This document shows positions 1-6,826 of a stretch of DNA of 33,517 bases, in pieces (position 1 is the stretch's first letter; each line of letters opens with the position of its first letter). This stretch comes from an uncultured Lentisphaerota bacterium. Its GTDB lineage: Bacteria; Verrucomicrobiota; Kiritimatiellia; RFP12; UBA1067. Below the pieces are notes generated by a model. That model saw only the letters and a program-made list of their open reading frames with translations, was not told the DNA's origin and made no database searches. The translations under genes were made by a program, and so were the position numbers. The DNA lies in the NCBI GenBank assembly GCA_900321255.1, contig ONVK01000014.1, positions 1-33,517 on the forward strand, read 5' to 3'.

Positions 1-849
1 GTACTGCTGCGCGCCGAACGCGTCGGTGCGCGGCAGAGCGCGGGACAGGGGAGGGACGAGCTCCGTCTCGTCCGCAGATGCTGAGATCGAAAACCTGAAA
101 GTGTGGTTCGTCGTGCCGCAGTTCCTGACCATGATCGACGCATAATTGGCCGACGACCCGAAGTCCACGCCGCTGCCCTGAACGCCGATTACGCCCGGCC
201 AGTCGCCGTCCTTCGCCGCCGTCAGCGCGTATGCCTTGCCGCCCTGCACTTTCGGACTGGAGGCGAGCCCCAACGAAAGGAACGTCGGCGCCGACGTCTT
301 GCTCCCGGATATCTGGTAGGCGGTGCCCGACGCGGTTCCGTAGGGGCCTTCGCCGAAATACGCCTTTACGTTCACTGTCTCCCCGGACGCGATGGAGACG
401 CCCACGACATTCATGAAGCCGGTGTCTTCGTCCGCCGTTGCGCGCCACATCTGCCGCGGCGCGGCGGGAACGCCGAAGAACGTCTTCGACCAGGAGTTTG
501 TCGCATGAATCACATAGACATTGCCACCCACAAGTGCAGTCATCGTCGAGGCCACCTCGTCATTTGGAAGCCACACGTAGTAGGAAATCGGCTTCTGGTC
601 GATCGACGTTCCGTCATCCGCTATCTGGCGCGTGTCGGAGTAGGCTTCCGACTTATAGGATGCGACGCGCGTGACGGGCGCACCGGCGAAAAAGTCTTCG
701 CACACCGCGCTCGTCGGCGTAGATTCAAGATAGATTGCGTTCCACCCCTTCTCGAGCGTCATCGTTTCCATGATGTGCGCCGCCTGCGCCGGGAGCGACA
801 CAAGAGACATAAAGGACAGAAGCGACAAGTATCGGGTAATCTGTTTCAT
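1..849 (-). CDS. Secreted protein of unknown function, 3' end outside window
   Basis: I read an open minus-strand frame from the ATG at 849 to the window edge (283 codons, no stop), so the C-terminus is missing. The first ~23 residues (MKQITRYLSLLSF..., ending LPAQAA) form a typical Sec signal peptide. The mature part begins with a beta-type segment (METMTLEKGWNAIYLEST) and is rich in S, T, A and G, as in surface or exported proteins. I recognise no catalytic motif. No Shine-Dalgarno sequence precedes the ATG: the whole 40-nt gap to the upstream gene is the AAACTTT-type repeat. The neighbour at 890-1762 is also secreted and points the same way, so the two may be co-expressed. Exported protein: confident. 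Function: unknown. Confidence 0.75.
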   Translation of the reverse strand, partial: MKQITRYLSLLSFMSLVSLPAQAAHIMETMTLEKGWNAIYLESTPTSAVCEDFFAGAPVTRVASYKSEAYSDTRQIADDGTSIDQKPISYYVWLPNDEVASTMTALVGGNVYVIHATNSWSKTFFGVPAAPRQMWRATADEDTGFMNVVGVSIASGETVNVKAYFGEGPYGTASGTAYQISGSKTSAPTFLSLGLASSPKVQGGKAYALTAAKDGDWPGVIGVQGSGVDFGSSANYASIMVRNCGTTNHTFRFSISASADETELVPPLSRALPRTDAFGAQQY

Positions 850-889
850 AACTTTAAACTTTCAACTTCAAACTTCAAACTTTAAACTT
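850..889. repeat. AAACTTT-type low-complexity repeat, copy 1
   Basis: About 40 bp made of 6-7-bp units such as AACTTTA, AACTTTC and AAACTTC. It fills the entire space between the stop codon at 890-892 and the ATG at 849, so it is the only leader the downstream gene has. Related tracts lie at 8234-8265, 26251-26289 and 28418-28482. Confidence 0.8.
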
Positions 890-1762
890 TTACTTCGCCT
901 CCAGCTTGAAGAACTGGCTGGTCGCGCCTTCCGCGGGGACAACATAGATGGTCGTCGAACCCACTTCATCCTCGTCGGCGGAGAACATCACCTGCTCATG
1001 TTCGCCGTCTGCCTCGGATTTCTTGACTGGCTGAGTCGCCCACTGGGGATTAGTCAGCGAAAGCGTCGTGCTTACGCCGTAGATGCGACCGCCGGCATAT
1101 TCGAACATGATGGTGTGCATTGCGTTCTGCGGCGCGGTGTAGTCGAGGATCGCGAGTTTGTCCGACGCGTCGAAGGGATTCGTCCCCGCGCGGTATTCCG
1201 CGTAGTTCGTCGCGCCGTCGTTGTCGTAGTCGGCAAACGGATCGTATTCGCCATCGATCTCCTTCGCCTCCATCCACGGGGCGATCGTATCGACGTATTC
1301 CGCAGGGACGCTGACTGTTTTCGTCGGGTCGTTCGTCGAAGTGAATTCCTGCATGTTCACGAGCGCGAGGCAGACCGTCGAAACGGCGTTTGCGTCACCG
1401 ACGGTAATCGGGTCGACCGCGAGGGAGAGCCCCGAGTCCTGGACAAGGACGCAGTTCATAGTGTCGCCGACAGCCGCCGTGGAGTCGGTGGCCGCCGTAG
1501 AGAGCGGAATCTGCAGCACGAAGTTGTAGCCATCCTCGGACGGATTCGCCACCTTCGTGGAGGCGATGACCGTTCCGTTAGTCGCAACGGCCTGTATGGT
1601 CACCGCAGCGGACGAGGTAAGGACCTTGTTCTTCCAGTCCTTGAGCGTCCCCTTCACAAGGTGTGTACCGACCGGGAAGTTCGCGGCAGCGGCGCTCGCG
1701 ACCGTCATAGCCGCAAAAGCAGCAACAAGCACGACCGATGTCGGGTTGTGTCTTTTCATCAT
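890..1762 (-). CDS. Secreted protein with thrombospondin type 3-like calcium-binding motif
   Basis: A protein of about 290 residues with an N-terminal signal peptide (MKRHNPTSVVLVAAFAAM..., ending ASAAA). The middle is beta-rich. Around residues 178-205 lies a D-rich motif (DPFADYDNDGATNYAEY followed by GTNPFDASD) that matches the Asp/Asn spacing of thrombospondin-3 or bacterial calcium-binding repeats. The C-terminal end (TSQFFKLEAK) is a short strand of the kind seen at the ends of large PVC surface proteins. Start choice: GGAG at 1771-1768 lies 5 nt before the ATG at 1762; a GTG at 1768 would overlap the Shine-Dalgarno sequence and an ATG at 1759 is also possible. It lies 40 nt upstream of the secreted protein at 1-849. 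A calcium-stabilised surface or adhesion role is inference. Confidence 0.8.
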   Translation of the reverse strand: MMKRHNPTSVVLVAAFAAMTVASAAAANFPVGTHLVKGTLKDWKNKVLTSSAAVTIQAVATNGTVIASTKVANPSEDGYNFVLQIPLSTAATDSTAAVGDTMNCVLVQDSGLSLAVDPITVGDANAVSTVCLALVNMQEFTSTNDPTKTVSVPAEYVDTIAPWMEAKEIDGEYDPFADYDNDGATNYAEYRAGTNPFDASDKLAILDYTAPQNAMHTIMFEYAGGRIYGVSTTLSLTNPQWATQPVKKSEADGEHEQVMFSADEDEVGSTTIYVVPAEGATSQFFKLEAK

Positions 1763-1774
1763 TTGCACTCCAAT

Positions 1775-1783
1775 TTTATATCA
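1775..1783 (-). promoter_or_regulatory. Possible extended -10 element for the 890-1762 gene
   Basis: TGATATAAA on the minus strand fits TGnTATAAT with one mismatch. It ends 12 nt before the ATG at 1762, so a transcript started here would have only a few leader bases. The wider region 1769-1900 is very AT-rich and also carries a small TTGC-GAAA-GCAA hairpin and a CCCC-ATT-GGGG hairpin. No good -35 was found. Confidence 0.35.
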
Positions 1784-1899
1784 GATTATTGCTTTCGCAA
1801 CGATTTTTGTTTTCTCCTGCATGCTCTTCAAATTTTTTCACAGCCATTTTATCAAAATTCCCCCCAATGGGGTAGACCTTTTTCGCAAAATCTGCATAA

Positions 1900-1918
1900 A
1901 GCCGGCGGGAGGCCGGCT
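1900..1918 (-). terminator. GC-rich hairpin at the stop codon of the kinase-effector gene
   Basis: A perfect 7-bp stem, AGCCGGC paired with GCCGGCT across a 5-nt loop. It overlaps the stop codon (1917-1919) and is followed on the minus strand by TTTATG. The stem is strong but the U-tract is short, so it may be a weak terminator or a dispersed palindromic element. Confidence 0.45.
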
Positions 1919-4900
1919 ACACTCCGATGTCGATCTGGTACGAGTCGTCGCCGGCCATCTTGAGAGCATCGTCCTTAATGGCCTGCACACGAGTGTCTTC
2001 GCCGGCGAACCATCCCGCTTTCAGCTCGCTGGACGTGATGGTATAGACGTCGGCCATGAGCCTGGTCCTGGAATCGGCGAACGTGTTGGACAGCATGTCG
2101 AAGTTGTTCATCAGCGTCGTCATAATGGCGTTCGCGAACGAACTCGGCTTTTCAACCGACTCGTTCGTGCGCATGTCCACAAGCTGGCCCTCGAAGTTCT
2201 GTATGGTCTGGAATATCTGTTTGACCATTGCGCAATACTGCGAGGCATACGCCTTGGCCGCCGCCGTTTTCTCCTCGGGCGTGCCGGCCTTTCCGATTTC
2301 CGTCTTGAACTTGGCAAGGGCTGCGTCGACCTCGTTGAGATACGTGCCGAGGTTCGTGTCGCGCGCGGTGTCGACATTGGCCCTCAGCATGTCCCTCAGC
2401 TTGGTCCCCTCGACGGCAGGGTCGGCCGCCTTCATGATGCGATCGACGAACTTCGTGTGGTAGGATCCGCCGGCGTTGAGCGCACCTTCTTCGATGGAGT
2501 ATCCGCCGAAGCCCTCGACCGTGAGGCTGTGGCAGAAGGCGGAAATCTGGACGTCTTTGCCGTTCTTCTGCAGGCCGACGACGGTTTCGTCGTCATCCAC
2601 CAGAACCTTGCCTTCCGGCGACGCGCGGAAGTCCATCGCCATGCCGAGGATGTCCAGCTCGTCGCGCGGCGGGTCCGGCGGCTGGCTGACATATCCGTCC
2701 GCCGCGTCGAGGAGCTCGCTCGCCTGGTTCAGTATGGTGTTCATCTCGACCATCGTGTTCGAGAGGCGCGCCATGGACTGCACGAAGCAGTTGATGGCGG
2801 GCGGCAGCTCGATACCCAGCTTCTGCAGCTCTGCGACTGCCGCGTTCAGGCGGTACACCATGTCGTACGAGAAGCGTCCCTTCGAGAGCACCGAGTCGAG
2901 AATCGCCTCCGCCTTGTCGCGGTTCGCCTCGAGCGCGGTCTTGCCGGCGGGCGAGAGGAGGTTCTCGAAGCCCTTGAGCACAAACTCCTTGTCGCGGAAA
3001 GTCGCGCCCATGATGACGCGCAGCAGTTCGTGGCGCTCGTTGATCGTGGCGGGCTTGTTCGTCTTCGGGTCGATGACGGCCTTGCCCTCCTTGTCGAGGA
3101 GAGGACGGTCGGACTTGAGTTCGTAGAGGTTGCCGAAGTCGATGAACGTGATCTTGCCGCCGCCCACCATCAGGTTGCCGGCGTGCGTGTCGCCGTGGAA
3201 CTTGCCGGATCCGAGCAGCGCCTCGTGGAACCACGCCTTCGTCGCCTGCACAAGCAGCTTCTGGGCTTTTTTGAGATCGGCATAGTCCGAGCGGCAGTAG
3301 GTGAGCATGGTCGGTATCGCGCCGACGGGCAGGTTCGTCTTGAAAACGGGCACCTTCTTCGGCTTGCCGGTCTTCGGGTCGATCGGGCCGTCCTCCCACT
3401 TTATGCGGCCGGTCGCGGGGTTCTTCTCGAACACGGCCGAAACCGCGTTGCGCATCCCTTCGGTCTTCGCCTTGAAGTACTTGTCGACCGTCTTGCCGCT
3501 GGCTACTTCGGCGACCATCACGTCCTTCTTCGGCTCCACTACCTTCGACATCTTCATCGAGTGGACGTTCGGTGCGAGGGCGTTGAGCGCATGGTTCGGG
3601 TCATCGCCTATGCCGTAGAGCTTGACGCCCTCGTTCACGTTGTTCGCCTCGTTGCGAAAGTCGAACTCGGTCATGTACTGCTTGAGCTGGCCTTCCCACG
3701 TCTTGGCCATGCCTGGGCCGATGTCGTTCGCCGCCTTCGTGAATATCTCCGCCTCGGCCTTCACGCGGCGCTCTGCGTCGTGGCGCATGATCTTGACCAC
3801 GAATTCCTTCGGATCCTTCTCGCCCTTGAGCTTGAAGCTGCAGAGAAACGCCTCGCCGACCGACGCCGCGCCGAGGGACTTCTTGAGCTCGATGGACTCG
3901 ATCTCCTTTCCGTCGCCCTTGCCCTTCGACTCTTCGATCATCTTCATGAAGTGGGCCTGCACGATCTTGCGCGGTATCGGCGCGAGGGACGACTTCATGT
4001 CGTCGAGCGCGTCCGCATAGTCGCCCATGATCTCCTTCGGCAGGCCCTGCATCATCTTCTGGAGGAGCGGGCTCGTGCCCTTCAGGATCGCGCCGGTGAA
4101 TTTATTGACGGCGTTCTTCTGGGCCGCGACGAGCTTGTCCCCTTCGAGGCCCGAGAAGTCGAACGTCTGCGCGTATTTCATCGCGGCGGCGAAGCACGAG
4201 CGCTTGTCGGCCTTGCCGAGCGAAGTGAAGTAGGTGGAAATGACCTGGCGGAAGAACCCGACCTGTCCGGGCGAGTCGGCGTTGGAGGCCGAGTCGAGTA
4301 TCTGGTTCAGGCCCTTGGCGTCGAGCTGCGCCTTGATGTCCTTGGCCGACATGTTGGCGTAGGGGTCGTTGACGAGGCTTCCCTGAACGTTTTTATTCCC
4401 GGCATCGACGTTGAACACGGTGTTGACGAAGTCCTGCAGCTTTTCGCAGCCCTTGGTCGCCATCGCGAGGATGATGTTGTCGAACTTCGCGAGCTCCGAC
4501 CCGAGCAGCTTGGCTGGATCGCCGATGAACTGCGAGAACTGCTCCACGAAGTCGTTCTCCGTGGCGGCGACAGCGAGGTCCTTGCCGTTGTGGGTCTTCT
4601 TGAACTCGGCGTCGAGTATGTCCACCATCTTGCCGAGCCCGTCCTTCACGATGTCCGCGATCTGCGGCGCGCACGCCTGGTCTAGGAGGGCGGGGTTCTT
4701 GATGATCTCGGCGAAGGCGACGATGTTCTTCGGGTCAGAGAGCATGCGGCGCATCGCCTCGCCGGCCTTGTTGACCATCGCGTCGCCGACCATCGTGCTG
4801 TCGGAGAAGACGAGGTTCGCGACGAAGTCCTTGACGGCGGCAAGCCCGCCGATGTCGTTCAGCGACTTGGGCGGCTCGGCCTGGACTGGCTGGGGCATCG

Positions 4901-5849
4901 CATTGACGACCTTGTTGATGTCGCCCGCGATCGAAGACTTGACGATGAACTCGCCTTCCGGGTCGCTGCCCTTCGCGAGCGGGATGTTCGCGACCTTGCC
5001 GAGCATCTCCTTCATCTCCGCGTTGTCGCTCACGAGCTTCGCGTGGAAAGCGTCGAGCATCGCCTTCGTGTTGCCGACATCCTTGCCGTCGAGCGCGCGC
5101 TCGGCGAGCTCCACGAGTATGCCCGTGTTGTAGTCGTCGCGCACGAGGTTTGCGGCGTCTTCAACTTTCTGCTCGAGTATGAGACAGGCGAACTGACGCG
5201 TGAGGCTCGTCTTCTCGGTCGCCATAAGGCCGCCTTCGAGATCGCGGTCGTACACCATCCCGAGTATGTTCTTCGAAGCCGAGGAGCCCAGCGTCTTCGC
5301 ATCGTTCACCACGCGCCCGAGAAGGCGCTTGGCGAACGTATCCGCATCCATTTGGATATCGACTTTCGTCGCGAGCTGGCCCTTGCCCAATATGGCCGAA
5401 ATTTTGCCGTTATCGTCCTTGACGAGTTTCACCGTCTCGCCCGCGAGCTTGAATTCCGGCGTTTCGCGGACGCTCGCCGGCAGCAGCTTGAGCGCCTGCG
5501 CCACGAGGCCCTGGAACGCGTTGACCATGGACGTATGGAGTTTAAGCCGCTCGTTCACGGCGTTTTCGGTCTTGCAGCGCGCGTTGCGGCTGGCCTCGAA
5601 GTCCGCGAGCGAACGCGACGTCGAAAGAAGGCTTATCGCGTCAGTCATCGTGAATTTCGCGGCCGACGTCCCGAGCTTGTCGAAAGTGTTCAGCGATTCG
5701 CCGTTCACGAGGTCGCGCGTCCTGGATCGACTGGCGCTCATGTTCGCGGTTTTGACGGCCTCCCTCAAATCGTTGCGCGAGACCGCTGCTTGCGACTCCT
5801 GCGTAAACCCGCGCCCGCTGTTGGCGTATTCGTCGAGAATCGAACGCAC
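1917..5849 (-). CDS. Giant UbiB/ABC1-type atypical kinase protein, putative type III effector (main part)
   Basis: This 1310-codon frame contains a complete ABC1/UbiB-like kinase core. It has a KxGQ-like segment (LQKMMQG, about residue 593), an Ala-rich nucleotide loop (GAASVGEAF, ~656), a lysine strand (FVVKIM), the ExD-like EFDFRNEA, the catalytic loop HGDTHAGNL (~885) and the metal-binding IDFGN (~903). It is flanked by ~580 helical residues before and ~400 after, far larger than UbiB/ADCK proteins (about 450-550 aa), and lacks the membrane helices UbiB carries at its end. Just upstream is a CesT-type secretion chaperone, hence the effector idea. The first codon given (GTG 5849) is probably not the true start: the reading frame continues from 6168 through a +1 frameshift near 5881-5889, giving 1416 residues. 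Kinase fold: confident. Secretion and target: inference. Confidence 0.8.
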   Translation of the reverse strand: MRSILDEYANSGRGFTQESQAAVSRNDLREAVKTANMSASRSRTRDLVNGESLNTFDKLGTSAAKFTMTDAISLLSTSRSLADFEASRNARCKTENAVNERLKLHTSMVNAFQGLVAQALKLLPASVRETPEFKLAGETVKLVKDDNGKISAILGKGQLATKVDIQMDADTFAKRLLGRVVNDAKTLGSSASKNILGMVYDRDLEGGLMATEKTSLTRQFACLILEQKVEDAANLVRDDYNTGILVELAERALDGKDVGNTKAMLDAFHAKLVSDNAEMKEMLGKVANIPLAKGSDPEGEFIVKSSIAGDINKVVNAMPQPVQAEPPKSLNDIGGLAAVKDFVANLVFSDSTMVGDAMVNKAGEAMRRMLSDPKNIVAFAEIIKNPALLDQACAPQIADIVKDGLGKMVDILDAEFKKTHNGKDLAVAATENDFVEQFSQFIGDPAKLLGSELAKFDNIILAMATKGCEKLQDFVNTVFNVDAGNKNVQGSLVNDPYANMSAKDIKAQLDAKGLNQILDSASNADSPGQVGFFRQVISTYFTSLGKADKRSCFAAAMKYAQTFDFSGLEGDKLVAAQKNAVNKFTGAILKGTSPLLQKMMQGLPKEIMGDYADALDDMKSSLAPIPRKIVQAHFMKMIEESKGKGDGKEIESIELKKSLGAASVGEAFLCSFKLKGEKDPKEFVVKIMRHDAERRVKAEAEIFTKAANDIGPGMAKTWEGQLKQYMTEFDFRNEANNVNEGVKLYGIGDDPNHALNALAPNVHSMKMSKVVEPKKDVMVAEVASGKTVDKYFKAKTEGMRNAVSAVFEKNPATGRIKWEDGPIDPKTGKPKKVPVFKTNLPVGAIPTMLTYCRSDYADLKKAQKLLVQATKAWFHEALLGSGKFHGDTHAGNLMVGGGKITFIDFGNLYELKSDRPLLDKEGKAVIDPKTNKPATINERHELLRVIMGATFRDKEFVLKGFENLLSPAGKTALEANRDKAEAILDSVLSKGRFSYDMVYRLNAAVAELQKLGIELPPAINCFVQSMARLSNTMVEMNTILNQASELLDAADGYVSQPPDPPRDELDILGMAMDFRASPEGKVLVDDDETVVGLQKNGKDVQISAFCHSLTVEGFGGYSIEEGALNAGGSYHTKFVDRIMKAADPAVEGTKLRDMLRANVDTARDTNLGTYLNEVDAALAKFKTEIGKAGTPEEKTAAAKAYASQYCAMVKQIFQTIQNFEGQLVDMRTNESVEKPSSFANAIMTTLMNNFDMLSNTFADSRTRLMADVYTITSSELKAGWFAGEDTRVQAIKDDALKMAGDDSYQIDIGV

Positions 5850-6168
5850 CTGCGCTCGCGTCAGCGGCGAGAACCGGGCCTTTATTATCGTCCAGCTCCG
5901 GCGACAGACCGAGCATGTCGCGGATCTCGTTCATCGACTCGGCGCTGACGCCGCCCTTCTGGAGCGCGTTGAGAAACGCCTCCTTGACCTCCAGAATGCG
6001 CTCAGGCGAAAGCTCGACGTTGTTGAGAGACTTTCTCCAGACATGGTTGTTTATCTTGACAAGTTCCGCAGTGCCGTCGTCCTTCGTCTTGAAGTCGATC
6101 TGGCCGGCGTTGTAGTCGCCGGTTGCTATTCTGTTGAACTGCGCGAGGCTGATGTCTGGCAAAGGCAT
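5641..6168 (-). CDS. N-terminal fragment of the kinase-effector, ends through a frameshift
   Basis: The ATG at 6168 follows AGGAG with 8-nt spacing, a good ribosome binding site. The first 95 residues (MPLPDISLAQFNRIATGDYN... to LSPELDDN) look like a genuine helical module. After residue 95 the frame turns into R/A-rich shadow sequence and stops at 5641. Dropping one A from the AATAAAGG at 5886-5879 joins it to the +1 frame, which reads KARFSPLTRAQV and runs on into the 1310-codon frame. The joined gene, 1917-6168, has exactly 1417 codons. The true coding part here is therefore about 5884-6168. The first ~30 residues would be the natural place for a type III secretion signal. The break may be a real mutation, a programmed +1 shift or an assembly error. 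Confidence 0.7.
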   Translation of the reverse strand: MPLPDISLAQFNRIATGDYNAGQIDFKTKDDGTAELVKINNHVWRKSLNNVELSPERILEVKEAFLNALQKGGVSAESMNEIRDMLGLSPELDDNKGPVLAADASAGAFDSRRIRQQRARVYAGVASSGLAQRFEGGRQNREHERQSIQDARPRERRIAEHFRQARDVGREIHDD

Positions 6169-6238
6169 TGTTTTATCTCCTGTTTAAGTGATTTGACATT
6201 TCTGTTGTCGAACTGTATACACCTTGAGACCGAAAAGG

Positions 6239-6679
6239 TTACACTTTCATGAACGATTCTGAAGAAATGACTTCGGACAGGAAGTCTTCGCGGGGGGCGG
6301 ACGCCTCGCGGACGAGCTTTTTCCAGAGAACGGCGGTATCGGCGAAGCGCGAAAGCATGTTGAACGCCTTCTCCGCGTCAAGCCGGTCCAGCCAATTGTA
6401 TTTCTGCAGGTGCAGGTGCATATCCGCCGGGCTGATTGCGAGCGTCGCGCCTCCTGTCCCCCTGTAGAGGAAATTTCCCTCAAGCGCGGCGACAGCGAGC
6501 GCGTCGCGCCTGTCGGGCGGTATCTCGCCGAGATCCGCCCGCACCAGCAGAAGGTCGTCGTCGGCCATCTGAAGGACGACGGTCCTGCCGTCTATCTCCA
6601 AGGCGGCTGCACCGCCTGCATTCTCGATGCCGACGCCGAGCTTCGCGCCTATCCCGTCAACAAGTTCTCCGAATGTCAT
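6239..6679 (-). CDS. CesT/Tir-family type III secretion chaperone
   Basis: A small (146 aa), acidic, alpha/beta protein with the CesT-fold layout: N-terminal helix (MTFGELVDGIGAKLG), strands EIDGRTVVLQMADDDLLLVRADLGEIP, a helix (DALAVAALEGNFLYRGTGGATLAI), the strand with DMHLHLQKYNW, and the final LDRLDAEKAFNMLSRFADTAVLWKKL helix. Such chaperones dimerise and bind the N-terminal region of one cognate effector, keeping it partly unfolded for delivery to the type III ATPase. They are usually encoded next to that effector; here the kinase protein starts 70 nt downstream. AAAGG lies 9 nt before the ATG. No secretion apparatus genes are in this window. Family call from fold-pattern recognition; good but not certain. 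Confidence 0.75.
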   Translation of the reverse strand: MTFGELVDGIGAKLGVGIENAGGAAALEIDGRTVVLQMADDDLLLVRADLGEIPPDRRDALAVAALEGNFLYRGTGGATLAISPADMHLHLQKYNWLDRLDAEKAFNMLSRFADTAVLWKKLVREASAPREDFLSEVISSESFMKV

Positions 6680-6691
6680 TGTATCGTGCCT

Positions 6692-6802
6692 TTACGTTTT
6701 CAGTTGTCTTAACCTTTCGTTCGCTTGATTTATCAGACTATCTAGTTGCATCAGTCGCTTAAAGAGTCTATACCAACCGTGACATTTGCTCCTTTCTACC
6801 AT
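6692..6802 (-). CDS. Candidate 36-residue small protein
   Basis: Between the U32 gene and the chaperone there is a short frame beginning MVERSKCHGWYRLFKRLMQL and ending in LRQLKT. GAGG lies 6 nt before its ATG. The product would be basic with one long amphipathic helix. Third-position GC is clearly lower than in the flanking genes, which argues against it. A promoter-like TGGTATAGA lies inside it. It may be a small type III-associated protein or just leader sequence; I do not recognise a family. Confidence 0.3.
   Translation of the reverse strand: MVERSKCHGWYRLFKRLMQLDSLINQANERLRQLKT
6767..6775 (-). promoter_or_regulatory. Possible extended -10 promoter for the chaperone-effector pair
   Basis: TGGTATAGA on the minus strand resembles the TGnTATAAT sites ahead of glyS and the tRNAs. 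A start here would give a leader of about 80 nt to the chaperone ATG at 6679. It lies within the candidate small gene 6692-6802, so at most one of the two readings is likely to be right in full. Confidence 0.3.
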
Positions 6803-6826
6803 GTCTACCCTCAACTCAGCAAAAGG

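Noticed and set aside
1776..1847. 23-codon frame (starting MAVKKFEEHAG) upstream of the 890-1762 gene
   Set aside because: Very AT-rich, no ribosome binding site, and it overlaps the probable promoter.
1557..4685. 1042-codon open frame on the plus strand opposite the kinase-effector
   Set aside because: It is a shadow of the GC-rich minus-strand gene: rich in R, L, V, E, H and D, without motifs, and it crosses the end of the effector gene and the intergenic region.
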